Notes: generated by a model from the letters alone, not told the origin. A stretch of 64,000 nt of DNA from Mactromeris polynyma (GCA_032209605.1 JASFXZ010000014.1:3802912-3866911); one strand, 5' to 3'; counted from the stretch's first letter, positions 1 through 33,982 are shown. Made by a program: numbers and translations.

Positions 1-329
1 TACTGAGATGGTATTAATAAAGAAGTGGTCTTAATACTGAGATGGTCTTAATACTGAGGTGGTATTAAGACTGCGGCGGCCTTAATATTGAGATGGTCTT
101 AATACTGAGATGGTCTTAATACTGAGGTGGTATTAATACTGAGGTGGTCTTAATACTGAGATGGTCTTAATACTGAGGTGGTCTTAATATTGAGATGGTC
201 TTAATATTGAGGTGGTCTTAATACTGAGATCAAATAAAGAGCAAAACAGTGAAGATGGACTTGAAAATTGTTTTCTTAATTTCGAAGGGGTCTTATTAGT
301 GAGGTGGTCTTAAGTGAGGTTTTACTGTA
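1..329. repeat. TIR element copy A with expanded 17-bp array (left end cut by window)
   Basis: About 14 copies of a 17-bp unit (TCTTAATACTGAGATGG) occupy 1-235. Then follow the element's internal sequence (GAGCAAAACAGTGAAGATGG) and the terminal GAGGTTTTACTGTA near 316-329. The same element recurs at 5113, 7299, 20809, 30677 and 34541. Confidence 0.8.
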
Positions 330-461
330 TAAGATTTAGGGAATTTATTAAAGCTTGACTAAATGGTGGGGTAACTCCTAGCACTGGTATAGAGGAGAAT
401 CATTTTGCTTGTCTATGATTTGGTAAAGTTTGATCAGTTTTATGATTTTAATTATTTACAG

Positions 462-21270
<20,809 letters not shown>

Positions 21271-21413
21271 AGTTGACCATAATTATGCTAGTTTGTGAAT
21301 CGTATTATGTATGACAATGTTGGCACATACATTGGATAATAAATTGACGTGAATGTTTCGTGTATATTTCAGTTTAAGCAATTTATCACAGTCATTTGGT
21401 TTGTTTCCGATTG

Positions 21414-21419
21414 AATAAA
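21414..21419 (+). terminator. Probable polyadenylation signal of the SRCR/ZP gene
   Basis: AATAAA lies 144 bases after the stop codon; a second AATAAA occurs at 21338-21343. Either could define the 3' end of the transcript. Confidence 0.5.
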
Positions 21420-22739
21420 AGTAATATTGTACGGTCGTTCCTGTTTTGTATTGTCGGTCAGTATTCACGAATAACTGTTGTTACCTGTTGTATAGTTTGC
21501 AATTTTGTATTAAATATACGTGTTATAACAACGTAGGAGCAAAACGAACATTCAACTTTATAAAGTCTTAATCTGAGTTTCAGTTTTAAAATGTTTATGA
21601 TAAAGTTGTAGACAGAGTTATCCGTCCTCACTTTAAGACTTAGACTGAGTTCAGATACTTGCGAAAGGACAATATGCTGATTGGAAAACACACAGCCGCT
21701 AGTTTGCAATACTGAGTTACACAAAATACAATATTGAAACTAGATTGATCAATCACATTTTATTTCATTTTAAATTTCGTAATAGGGATGTCTGACTCAG
21801 TGTTCACAAAATATAAGCAGAATCAAAATACAATGTAAGTATCGTGAATTTCCACCATTACATCGTTCGGCGATAGTCGGCTATCTTCGTTCATTTCCGT
21901 CCGTTGCTGACTCTGTTGATTTGCACTATTACCTATTGATATATGTAATTCTTAATTGTTTAAATGTAGTAATTTATAAAAGTATTCAAAACGACTAAAT
22001 ATGACGATTACGGCGGATCAAAATATCAGCTTCTCTCGATTCAGAAACAAGATGGCGGACGTCGCAAACTTTTTATCACGGGTTTGATCTCGGAAGAATT
22101 CTCGCAGCTCGCGAGAGTTCAAACAAATCTACATTGACATAGTTGGCTGTAACAAATCCATGGTTTATAATGTCCCTAATTATGTGATAGAAACGAACAT
22201 ATTGCATTTCTTAAGACAAAACGTCACTGAAAATTGTCGTTGTAGCTTACGTTATTGGGGTCTCAGAAGCAAGTGTCGTCGGTCGCAGTGTTGTTATAAC
22301 AGGCGCCCCTAAGCTGTTACATTTATCACTAGTGTCATTATGCACGATTATTTCACCATTTTTAAAGCCTCAACGTGAATAGAATCAATTCACTGAAAAG
22401 TAGCCAGTTCTATATTTCAGTCAAATTACGAATACCTATACTTAACGCCATTAAAACGCAACTATTTTACTTAGCCTTCACTTTGTTCCAAGTGTTAAAA
22501 AGGTTTTTTTGCTAAAAAATGAGTAAATAAATCTTCAAAAAGAAATTCAACAAGTATTCATATTTAATAATTGATTAAGTTTAGGAAATTATGTTTGAGA
22601 ATTAACATAAAAAGTATTTTTTATAATGTCAACGTGCTGACGCGGACAAACTTTCTTAGTTGCGAGTATATTACATATTGTACTACATATGGATAATGGA
22701 GATTTTTGTTTCGTCTGCATTATCTGTCATCATCAGGTG
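21420..22739. other. Intergenic, no feature recognised
   Basis: AT-rich unique-looking DNA with stops in all frames; no exon-like block or repeat array seen. Confidence 0.5.
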
Positions 22740-22749
22740 GAGGACTAGT

Positions 22750-22830
22750 AGTGGTGGTTGTTGTTGGTGTGGTTGTTGTTGGTGTGGTTGTTGTTGGTGT
22801 GATTGTTGTTGTCGACGTCGTCGTTGTATC
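22750..22830. repeat. GTTGTTGTTGGTGTGGTT short repeat
   Basis: Three copies of a 17/18-bp GTTGTTGTTGGTGTGGTT unit, then GTCGTCGTCG-like triplets. Confidence 0.8.
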
Positions 22831-23039
22831 TTGAAAGAAAGATGAAAACAAATTAACATACATGTACAATCTTCGCAACATTATTGACTAGTGGTTAAAT
22901 CTTTTTTTTGTATTACGACCTGCAAGTAGATCTATAGTAGGGCAATATCTACCTAATACTCATGAATATTCGTACATTTTCGTCCGCGAAATACGAAAAG
23001 ATACTTTCACTGAATATTCGGATAATTACCACGGGACCA

Positions 23040-23215
23040 CTCGACAAAAGTGGCGATTGTGCACGAAGAGGGTGGCGATTGTGCACGAAGAGGGTGGCTG
23101 TGCACGAAGAGGGTGGCGATTGTGCACGAAGAGTGTGGTGATTGTGCACGAAGAGGGCGGCGATTGTGCACGAAGAGGGTGGCGATTGTGCACGAAGAGG
23201 GTGGCGAAGTTTAAT
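23040..23215. repeat. 22-bp tandem repeat, about seven copies
   Basis: Unit GTGGCGATTGTGCACGAAGA plus GG; one copy is shortened to GTGGCTGTGCACGAAGAGG. Confidence 0.9.
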
Positions 23216-25715
23216 GTTGCTTAATAAAGACTAAATCGCATATTGTCCGTTGTCAGCCAATGAAAACATGTATTGCCAAATATTGACCAATAGACATAGT
23301 TGACACAATAACGATATTCTCAACTAATTTTGAATCGAAAATATTTATAAGGCACTGATTTTCTTTGAAAAATACATACATACGTATGCTCATTTTTCTG
23401 TATTTCACAATAGTTTCGTATGTTCAATGAGTAAGCTTTTTAGAAATCTATAGACTATTATAGATGACCATTCATGAGAAGAAAAACATGTTTAGCCGTT
23501 TTGATAGAAGCAGAAAAATACAATATATAGACTTAAAGGAGGGGAATAGACAATAATCAAACTGAGAAACAAGACGGGCCATAAAAATGAAAAATAAGAA
23601 TATTGCCAAATGTTTATAAATTACTTATTTTAATTTCTCAAATATTCTTCTTTTTTTCACAATATTTTTCTAGATCAGATGCTAATTGGAAATGCAAGAA
23701 GAATTATAACAGACTGCACTTAACGATATGATTATTGAGATGCATTTAAATGTAGGGGGCGTCACGATACGCCTGAAGCGTACCACGGTATATTGCTTCA
23801 TTAACCTAAGCTATGGTGGTAGTCTTTTTCGAACTTAAACACTTTTATTTAACTCCAAAGTCCTCAAATAGCATTCGAAAAAATCATACGCTACCTCAAA
23901 ACACATATTAATCTCATTCCAGTTTTTGACTAGTAAGAAGCTTTTAAAATTTCCCGTATATTTAGAGGTTGCAGCCAGTAACTTTCTAGCAAAAATAGAA
24001 CATGTCGTAAAAACGGTATGTTCATTTCATATCGTGGTACAATACAGTTTGGCTGTATTTTGCAATATATCGATATACCCCCGTTTACTTAAATGCCTTA
24101 TTTAGAAAGATTTTTATGAAGTATTTGGATATATAAACTTTATTATGTATCAGGCTTTCCATAGTTGACATGTTTTAAGCTTACACCGGTACCATGGGAA
24201 ACGACCTTGACTTGTCAAATTCCAACATGGCTGCACACTAGGAGCGAATTCGTAAACAATGACCAGATATTTCATGTTTTTGAATTTATTGGAATGAAGA
24301 GTTAGAATGAATAAAGCAGGAAAGCAATATAAGACTGCTGGGAATTGTTTCCTTCCATTTTGATCGTTTTTGTGAACGTTAAGTACCGCAGTTGCATGAG
24401 AAACCAGGCTACTTAAAAATGATCTTATTATTTATTATATTTTTGTAGAGTATTCTAATACGATATTAAATGGCCATGCAGAATGGTCTGCATTCGATGT
24501 CATTTGATAATAAGAAAATTCGAAAAAACATTGCAAACCTTCAAGAAATTATGTCTAAACACATTTCTGAAAAATTAATAATTTTAAATGAAAAGCTTAA
24601 AATATATTGGTCCCGGAGAGAGCATTGTAATCAACGATCGCGGCTGGTAAACAGTTGATGATTCGATTGATTTCATGATAATATAATCATTTATAACGTT
24701 TACTTAATTAGAAAAACATCTTTACATGTGTCTGATGACTTTAAGCGACAAAACGACATTATTATTATTTTGCAAAGGAAGATAAACAGAAATGACACGT
24801 ATCATGGTATAATCCCTTCCTGTCTACGATACAGTACGTTACGATATTTCATAAGTACATTTGTACATTTGAAATGGCATAGTGTTTAACATTTTCAAAT
24901 TTGATTTACTTTACATACAATGTGTTACTTTGAATTCTTCACACAAACTACAAAGTCAACAACCACCCAAAAGCACTAGGCGGCATGAAAGAACATCCAT
25001 ACATGTGAACAATTACAAAGAAGAAATGGGCGCAGGACACAGACATATACGATGGTTGAATGCAGGAGTACCGCCTTGACATGAGTGTGTAGTAAACACA
25101 CCACTGGGGACTTAACTGGGTTTAAAAGTAGATTTATTTATTTACAGAATATCCTTAGTCACAAATAATTATGAGAAAATCATTGGTAATTGCTTTCATA
25201 CAGATGTACTCTACAACATGGCATTGTCACTTTGCTTGCATGTTTCCCCAAAACCACAATTACAAGTGTCCGGTACCGGTATGTTCTATCCCGACCTACG
25301 TGCGCAGTTAGTGCAAGCGTAGGAACCAGCTGCACCGGACTCCTGTTTTCCAGGAAACTTAAGAAATGTTATAATGCAATGTTTTAGAGTACGATTTACG
25401 ACAAAATTCCTTGTTTTATATTATTACTAAGAGAAAAAATAGAAAATATACCGCTTGTTAAAAACTGGCTTATTTCTTTCTTCTTTTTCTGACAAAGACA
25501 GATGAAAACTTAATGACTTTATTCTTTGTTAATGCATATTAATTGACATATTGAGTATATGAAAAAGATTTTTATGTTTGTTTATGTAAAGGAATGATCC
25601 CCCAAAATGGGCATAATATTACCTGGTTGAACAAAGACTTGATATACGTATGTCCAAGTATCTTACGATGTTTATAACACTTACAGCAACAGAAGCGTAT
25701 TAAATAGTATCTTAC
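23216..25715. other. Intergenic or intron of the PAN gene, no firm feature
   Basis: AT-rich, without convincing exons. If the PAN gene on the minus strand continues, its remaining exons should lie here or further left; no candidate with matching phase and family motif was convincing. Confidence 0.4.
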
Positions 25716-25952
25716 CTTCATAGTACTTGGACATGGGAACAGCAGTGTGAAGCGTGGGTATGGTCAGCCTCTGGTTAAGCAAAACACAAGTTTTGGCCGC
25801 ACCGGGTACGGTAAAAAACGCCACACAACTACCATGGCTGTGACACTTTTCAGCACATTTTATTGCACTACATTGCCAATCTTCGACCCCTGTTGCCATT
25901 CGGTTGTCGAATGTTACATCTCTTTCCCAATCTGAGAATTGCATGGCGACGA
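25716..25952 (-). CDS. Exon 2 of secreted PAN/apple-like protein
   Basis: On the minus strand the acceptor ATTTCAACATCAG opens at 25952 and the donor GTAAGA follows 25716; phase 1 in, phase 1 out. It encodes VAMQFSDWERDVTFDNRM, IKCAEKCHSHGSCVAFFTVP, CVLLNQRL and SKYYEG. The spacing C...C......C..F......C.L resembles PAN/apple domains (carbohydrate- or protein-binding modules), shortened as in many molluscan secreted proteins. A signal-peptide exon at 26143-26200 joins in phase. The 3' exons were not identified, so the C-terminus is unknown. Confidence 0.65.
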
Positions 25953-26142
25953 CTGATGTTGAAATATGAAAATAATAATAAATAATAAACAGCATTACGT
26001 CATGCGTTATTTTTATTCCAAAGTTTGACCACAACTAATTTTTGTAAACAATTATGAAAAACACTTCATTTACCAAATTGAATCTATAATAGCATGGTAC
26101 GGTCCGATACATTTGTATGTTATAGCAGTTAACAATTCTTAC

Positions 26143-26200
26143 TATATCCAAAATCGACGCCAACTAGGAGCACAATGAAAGCGATGAGTTGAATGTCCAT
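26143..26200 (-). CDS. Exon 1 (start codon and signal peptide) of the PAN-like protein
   Basis: ATG at 26200-26198 on the minus strand is followed by MDIQLIAFIVLLVGVDFGY, a textbook hydrophobic signal peptide, and a GTAAGA donor (phase 1) matching exon 25716-25952. It is only 19 codons long. The 190-bp intron between the two exons is AT-rich and ends in a good pyrimidine tract. Confidence 0.65.
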
Positions 26201-26379
26201 CCTGATGTTTTAGAAGAACTTGCGGCAACCGAGATCGACAGTTGTTAGGAACTGGTGCCAATTTCTCTAAAGTCCCTAGACACTCTGTTACTTATTGATC
26301 AGTTTATTATATCATCCTCAATCTGCATGCAAAGAAAGGATAAGATGAGGCCCGAGTACAATTTTTTTATTCAGAATAC

Positions 26380-26652
26380 TTTTTTGGCGCAGCCCCGTTC
26401 TAACATGGCTTTGCTATTTGCATATCAGTGCTGTGTAATCAAAACCAACTTCTCTTCAACCGAACAATGTTTGTATCCTTGACACGGATTGGTTAACTTT
26501 TCGATAAGGGGTACGTTACCTTACCGAAATCAGCTAAAATCCATTTTGGATCTGGAGTGACCAGCAATCGTTACATCTCGGCATTTGTTTATGTTGCACA
26601 ACAAATCTTAACTTTCAAATTGCTCCAACCATCTTTTTTCGAGATATTTCTT
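26380..26652. repeat. Dispersed repeat, copy 1 of 2
   Basis: TTGGCGCAGCCCCGTTCTAA to TTTTTTCGAGATATTTCTTG. It is repeated in the same orientation at 36275-36588, which has a short extra segment. Unclassified; no terminal inverted repeats seen. Confidence 0.8.
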
Positions 26653-26844
26653 GTTTTGAATGTTGTGCAGTTATTTTACTTGATAAAATATTCATGTACT
26701 TTTCTCTGTCTATTTAGGCATATAATTAAGTACTGACGTTTTTACTTATGCCGTGATGTATTCCATCCATTTAACTTTTTTCAACATTGTTGTCCCCCTA
26801 ATTTCTCCTTGGTTTTATTTAATGGTCGGTCAGACCATTTCTTG

Positions 26845-29800
26845 CACTCATATTGCCATACATGTTTACCCTTGCACCCATATTGCCATACATGTTTACT
26901 AGCACCCATATTGCCATACATGTTTACCCTTGCACCCATATCGCCATACATGTTTACCCTTGCACCCATATTGCCATACATGTTTACCCTTGTACCCATA
27001 TTGCCATACATGTTTACCCTTGCACCCATATTGCCATACATGTTTACCCTTGTACCCATATTGCCATACCTGTTAACCCTTGCACCCATATTGCCATACA
27101 TGTTTACCCTTGCACCCATATTGCCATACATGTTTACCCTTGCACCCATATTGCCATACCTGTTAACCCTTGCACCCATATTGCCATACATGTTTACCCT
27201 TGCACCCATATTGCCATACATGTTTACCCTTGCACCCATATTGCCATACATGTTTATCCTTGCACCCATATTGCCATACATGTTTACCCTTGCACCCATA
27301 TTGCCATACATGTTTACTAGCACCCATATTGCCATACATGTTTACTAGAACCCATATTGCCATACATGTTTACCCTTGCACCCATATTGCCATACATGTT
27401 TACCCTTGCACCCATATTGCCATACCTGTTAACCCTTGCACCCATATTGCCATACATGTTTACCCTTGCACCCATATTGCCATACATGTTTACCCTTGCA
27501 CCCATATTGCCATACATGTTTATCCTTGCACCCATATTGCCATACATGTTTACCCTTGCACCCATATTGCCATACATGTTTACCCTTGCACCCATATTGC
27601 CATACATGTTTACCCTTGCACCCATATTGCCATACATGTTTACTAGCACCCATATTGCCATACATGTTTACTAGCACCCATATTGCCATACATGTTTACC
27701 CTTGCACCCATATTGCCATACATGTTTACTAGCACCCATATTGCCATACATGTTTACCCTTGCACCAATATTGCCATACATGTTTACCCTTGCACCCATA
27801 TTGCCATACATGTTTACTAGCACCCATATTGCCATACATGTTTACTAGCACCCATATTGCCATACATGTTTACCCTTGCACCAATATTGCCATACATGTT
27901 TACCCTTGCACCCATATTGCCATACATGTTTACTAGCACCCATATTGCCATACATGTTTACTAGCACCCATATTGCCATACATGTTTACCCTTGCACCCA
28001 TATTGCCATACAGGCTTACCCTTGCACCCATATTGCCATACATGTTTACCCTTGCACCCATATTGCCATACATGTTTACCCTTGCACCCATATTGCCATA
28101 CATGTTTATCCTTGCACCCATATTGTCATACATGTTTACCCTTGCACCCATATTGCCATACATGTTTACCCTTGTACCCATATTGCCATACCTGTTAACC
28201 CTTGCACCCATATTGCCATACATGTTTACCCTTGCACCCATATTGCCATACATGTTTACCCTTGCACCCATATTGCCATACCTGTTAACCCTTGCACCCA
28301 TATTGCCATACATGTTTACCCTTGCACCCATATTGCCATACATGTTTACCCTTGCACCCATATTGCCATACATGTTTATCCTTGCACCCATATTGCCATA
28401 CATGTTTACCCTTGCACCCATATTGCCATACATGTTTACTAGCACCCATATTGCCATACATGTTTACTAGAACCCATATTGCCATACATGTTTACCCTTG
28501 CACCCATATTGCCATACATGTTTACCCTTGCACCCATATTGCCATACCTGTTAACCCTTGCACCCATATTGCCATACATGTTTACCCTTGCACCCATATT
28601 GCCATACATGTTTACCCTTGCACCCATATTGCCATACATGTTTATCCTTGCACCCATATTGCCATACATGTTTACCCTTGCACCCATATTGCCATACATG
28701 TTTACCCTTGCACCCATATTGCCATACATGTTTACCCTTGCACCCATATTGCCATACATGTTTACTAGCACCCATATTGCCATACATGTTTACTAGCACC
28801 CATATTGCCATACATGTTTACCCTTGCACCCATATTGCCATACATGTTTACTAGCACCCATATTGCCATACATGTTTACCCTTGCACCAATATTGCCATA
28901 CATGTTTACCCTTGCACCCATATTGCCATACATGTTTACTAGCACCCATATTGCCATACATGTTTACTAGCACCCATATTGCCATACATGTTTACCCTTG
29001 CACCAATATTGCCATACATGTTTACCCTTGCACCCATATTGCCATACATGTTTACTAGCACCCATATTGCCATACATGTTTACTAGCACCCATATTGCCA
29101 TACATGTTTACCCTTGCACCCATATTGCCATACAGGCTTACCCTTGCACCCATATTGCCATACATGTTTACCCTTGCACCCATATTGCCATACATGTTTA
29201 CCCTTGCACCCATATTGCCATACATGTTTATCCTTGCACCCATATTGTCATACATGTTTACCCTTGCACCCATATTGCCATACATGTTTACCCTTGCACC
29301 CATATTGTCATACATGTTTACCCTTGCACCCATATTGCCATACATGTTTACCCTTGCACCCATATTGCCATACATGTTTACCCTTGCACCCATATTGCCA
29401 TACATGTTTACTAGCACCCATATTGCCATACATGTTTACTAGCACCCATATTGCCATACATGTTTACCCTTGCACCCATATTGCCATACATGTTTACCCT
29501 TGCACCCATATTGCCATACATGTTTACCCTTGCACCCATATTGCCATACATGTTTACTAGCACCCATATTGCCATACATGTTTACTAGCACCCATATTGC
29601 CATACATGTTTACCCTTGCACCCATATTGCCATACATGTTTACTAGCACCCATATTGCCATACATGTTTACCCTTGCACCAATATTGCCATACATGTTTA
29701 CCCTTGCACCCATATTGCCATACATGTTTACTAGCACCCATATTGCCATACATGTTTACTAGCACCCATATTGCCATACATGTTTACCCTTGCACCCATA

Positions 29801-30297
29801 TTGCCATACAGGCTTACCCTTGCACCCATATTGCCATACATGTTTACCCTTGCACCCATATTGCCATACATGTTTACCCTTGCACCCATATTGCCATACA
29901 TGTTTATCCTTGCACCCATATTGTCATACATGTTTACCCTTGCACCCATATTGCCATACATGTTTACCCTTGCACCCATATTGTCATACATGTTTACCCT
30001 TGCACCCATATTGCCATACATGTTTACCCTTGCACCCATATTGCCATACATGTTTACCCTTGCACCCATATTGCCATACATGTTTACTAGCACCCATATT
30101 GCCATACATGTTTACTAGCACCCATATTGCCATACATGTTTACCCTTGCACCCATATTGCCATACATGTTTACCCTTGCACCCATATTGCCATACATGTT
30201 TACCCTTGCACCCATATTGCCATACATGTTTACCCTTGCACCCATATTGCCATACATGTTTACCCTTGCACCCATAATGCCATACATGTTTACCCTT
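26845..30297. repeat. 28/30-bp satellite with higher-order repeats, about 117 copies
   Basis: Unit CCCATATTGCCATACATGTT + TACCCTTGCA (30 bp), or the 28-bp form ending TACTAGCA. Marker variants (CCTGTTAACC, CAGGCTTACC, CACCAATATT, TTGTCATAC) recur in fixed order. Sequence near 27163 repeats near 28285 (1122-bp shift), and the block at 28998-29414 repeats at 29674-30090 (676-bp shift). All open frames in it are repeat artefacts. Confidence 0.97.
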
Positions 30298-30676
30298 GCC
30301 TCTTCTCAGTCCCTAAGGTTGTTATCTCGGATTGTCTGTGTGCGGTTGCATTTTATGTATGTAACAACTTAATCTCTCGCATATACTTGATCTACAAAAA
30401 TAGTGTAAAATCTTTATCAGATCGCTATATTGATATATTATTCCTCTCGTGACGTCACAATGCACAATTCCCGTTGGCTGAGCGGATGTTATTTCGTTCG
30501 ATCACAGGCAATATTGCCCGCTATTAAAGGAGAGCACTTCGGCCAAATTAGTGGGGTTATGTACCAGTTAATGTCTCTTTCATGAACTGGTAAACAGCGT
30601 TAAGTGTTTAATATAAATGGAACCGGAAACCGAGCTTGAAAGCATACATTGACAATCCGGAAGTCAGTTCATGATT

Positions 30677-31530
30677 CAGTAAAACCTCGATTTAAGACAA
30701 CCTCAATAGTAGGACTACCTCAATAGTAGGACTACCTCAATAGTAGGACTACGTCAATAGTAGGACTACCTCAATAGTAGGACTACCTCAATAGTAGGAC
30801 TACCTCAATAGTAGGACTACCTCAAAAGTAGGACTACCTCAATAGTAGGAATACCTCAATAGTAGGACTACCTCAATAGTAGGACTACCTCAATAGTAGG
30901 ACTACCTCAATAGTAGGACTACCTCAAAACTACGAACACAATTTTCAAGCCCATTTTCATTCTTTTGCTCTTTATTCAACCTGAATATTAAGACCCCCTC
31001 TATAATAAGTAGGGATGTCAACGAATAGCAAATCAGGTATTCGAATATTCGTTTTTCATTTCGAACGAATATTCGAATATTCGATCGACACAACTTAGAC
31101 AAAATTATTAAAAAAATAATATTTCATATACCAAAGTTCCTTACGTGCTGTGTGTATTCTTCTTTTGTTTTCACCGGAAGTTAAGACTCTGACGAATAAA
31201 GTTATTGCAGTTAACATATCATCTTCTGAATGCCAAAATTCGTGTTTATGAATATCTTTGTGAAGTGTTTATATGTTCTGTTTTCGTCAATTGTTCATTA
31301 GTTTGCAAATAAAGCATGAATTGGATGATATGACCTACGTGAAAAATTAGTATGTAAATTATGTTGTTTCCCGTTACCCCATTTTTTCGGCATGTTTCTT
31401 TTCTCAATTACATTTTTGATCTTCCTTAATTAAAAAGCGAGTCGTTAACTCAAGTCCCTGTCGATTATTAATAAGACCAGTTTTCAAGGGTTCCAATGAT
31501 GGTCTTATTATTGAGGTTTTACTGTATATG
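30677..31530. mobile_element. TIR element copy E with 17-bp array and nested insertion
   Basis: Starts CAGTAAAACCTCGATTTAAG. It has about 14 copies of a 17-bp unit (CCTCAATAGTAGGACTA) to about 30930, then TTTTGCTCTTTATTC. It is interrupted at about 31011-31463 and ends TTATTGAGGTTTTACTGTAT. Confidence 0.85.
31011..31463. mobile_element. Nested non-autonomous element with TAGGGATGTCAACGAAT end (hAT-like)
   Basis: The left end TAGGGATGTCAACGAATA is followed by ATTCGAATATTCG palindromes. The right end, read in reverse, is CAGGGACTTGAGTTAACGA. Flanking host sequence ATAATAAG / TTAATAAG could be an 8-bp target duplication with one mismatch. Similar ends occur at 57785-57862. Confidence 0.55.
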
Positions 31531-31949
31531 AGCTCTTTAAGATTAGCGACCGTCTTCAACGAAAAATTGTACCTTTTATGAAAAGGTGTTATTTTGTTCG
31601 GTATAACTAAATATAACATGACAGCGTGGGTGACGGATTATCAACACGCAGTGATCGGCACTCGCCTCGGGTAAATATTATGTCACAGTAGCTGCCAATT
31701 TATATTTGTTTATTTCATGTTTTCTGGTGGTTTAGAATGGAATAACGGTGAAGTGTTATCTGATAATTCACAGTGATTTATTAATTACGTCAAATTAATT
31801 ACTTCATATACAATTTTGAGGCATTCAACGTGGAAATTTAATGTTAATGAACGAGTAAAAAAAGATAATGAAGAATGAAATAGTATATGTGTATGTTTCG
31901 GAGTAAGATCGAGTTAGTTCACCTCGTCAGCATCTGACTTAAATTTTCA

Positions 31950-32690
31950 CTCCTTGCTACGCCTCTGGTGAAAGTATTCCGTACGCTGCTCACTCGTTGC
32001 TGCGCCTCTGGTGAAAGTATTCCGTACGCTGCTCACTCGTTGCTGCGCCTCTGGTGAAAGTATTCCGTACGCTGCTCACTCGTTGCTGCGCCTCTGGTGA
32101 AAGTATTCCGTACGCTGCTCACTCGTTGCTGCGCCTCTGGTGAAAGTATTCCGTACGCTGCTCACTCGTTGCTGCGCCTCTGGTGAAAGTATTCCGTACG
32201 CTGCTCACTCGTTGCTACGCCTCTGGTGAAAGTATTCCGTACGCTGCTCAATCGTTGCTACGCCTCTGGTGAAAGTATTCCGTACGCTGCTCACTCGTTG
32301 CTACGCCTCAGGTGAAAGTATTCCGTACGCTGCTCATTCGTTGTTACGCCTCTGGTGAAAGTATTCCGTACGTTGCTCATTCGTTGCTACGCCTCTTGTG
32401 AAAGTATTCCGTACGCTGCTCACTCGTTGCTACGCCTCTGGTGAAAGTATTCCGTACGCTGCTCACTCGTTGCTACGCCTCTGGTGAAAGTATTCCGTAC
32501 GCTGCTCAATCGTTGCTACGCCTCTGGTGAAAGTATTCCGTACGCTGCTCACTCGTTGCTACGCCTCTGGTGAAAGTATTCTCTACGCTGCTCACTCGTT
32601 GCTACGCCTCTGGTGAAAGTATTCCGTACGCTGCTCACTCGTTGCTACGCCTCTTGTGAAAGTATTCCGTACGCTGCTCACTCGGTGAAA
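31950..32690. repeat. 43-bp minisatellite, about 17 copies
   Basis: Unit TGCTGCGCCTCTGGTGAAAG, TATTCCGTACGCTGCTCACT, CGT, with few substitutions (mainly TGCTG/TGCTA). Confidence 0.95.
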
Positions 32691-33305
32691 TACATTTCGA
32701 CCATACACCGAAACACACAAATATAATTATAATGTTGGATAACTTCTTCCATGGCCTCTGAAAGTAAACATGTATGACGTCGTGGAGACAAACTCATGCA
32801 ACTTGCAGTGACTGTACAGGTCGTTCTGATGCTCTTCATTATGATTACACAGCATTGTAATCAATTGACTTTGTTTGTTTTTCGTTAAAGTTGCTTCGTT
32901 AATCAAGGACTTCAATACTTTCCGGTCAATGCCGTTATGTTGTATTGTACGTACGAAGGTGAAAAGCAAGAGAATTGTTCACACGCGATGATTTGTCTGA
33001 AATTGAGAATAAAAGGCATGCTGGTGACGTAAAATGATTAACTTGTGTAGGTCAAGGTGAACATAAAGTAACACTTTCACAACAGTTCACGCTCGTTAAT
33101 GTGTCGTCTTTAAGGCAGTGGTTTTAATTAAAATTTGTTTTGGTTACGTTGAACCAGCATATTAAGATTTGCAACTGAAGTAACATTGAATTTCGCGTGA
33201 TGTCTTTTTTCAATTTAAAAAACCCATAACATACATAATTTAGTCTATCTTTATGTGAAAAAAACTCAACTATAAACTATAAACTCAATAAAAACCTGTT
33301 CAGTC
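32691..33305. other. No feature recognised
   Basis: Unique-looking DNA between two arrays; only short open frames without recognisable domains. Confidence 0.4.
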
Positions 33306-33309
33306 CACG

Positions 33310-33982
33310 TGGCTAGTGTGACTGCTGTAAGTGCCTTGCTGTAAGTGTGACTGCTGTAAGTGCCTTGCTGTAAGTGCCTTGCTGTAAGTGCCTTGCTGTA
33401 AGTGTGACTGCTGTAAGTGCCTTGCTGTAAGTGCCTTGCTGTAAGTGCCTTGCTGTAAGTGTGACTGCTGTAAGTGCCTTGCTGTAAGTGTGACTGCTGT
33501 AAGTGCCTTGCTGTAAGTGTGACTGCTGTAAGTGCCTTGCTGTACGTGTGACTGCTGTAAGTGCCTTGCTGTAAGTGTGACTGCTGTACGTGCGACTGCT
33601 GTACGTGCGACTGCTGTAAGTGCCTTGCTGTAAGTGTGACTGCTGTAAGTGCCTTGCTGTAAGTGCCTTGCTGTAAGTGCCTTGCTGTAAGTGTGACTGC
33701 TGTAAGTGCCTTGCTGTAAGTGCCTTGCTGTAAGTGCCTTGCTGTAAGTGTGACTGCTGTAAGTGCCTTGCTGTAAGTGTGACTGCTGTAAGTGCCTTGC
33801 TGTAAGTGTGACTGCTGTAAGTGCCTTGCTGTAAGTGTGACTGCTGTAAGTGCCTTGCTGTAAGTGTGACTGCTGTAAGTGCCTTGCTGTAAGTGTGACT
33901 GCTGTACGTGCGACTGCTGTACGTGCGACTGCTGTAAGTGCGACTGCTGTAAGTGTGACTGCTGTAAGTGCCTTGCTGTATT
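33310..33982. repeat. 12/14-bp minisatellite carrying GTAAGT in each unit
   Basis: Alternating CTGTAAGTGCCTTG (14 bp) and CTGTAAGTGTGA (12 bp) with occasional GTACGTG variants, over 50 units. Long minus-strand open frames rich in LQQ/SHT are by-products. Confidence 0.95.

Noticed and set aside
25262..25352. Candidate third exon of the PAN-like gene on the minus strand
   Set aside because: The required phase gives only about 11 residues before a stop and the acceptor is ambiguous.
26781..30452. Many long open frames on both strands (repeated HIAIHVYPCT, YGNMGARVN and similar)
   Set aside because: They are translations of the 28/30-bp satellite; no start context, splice signals or non-repeat domains.
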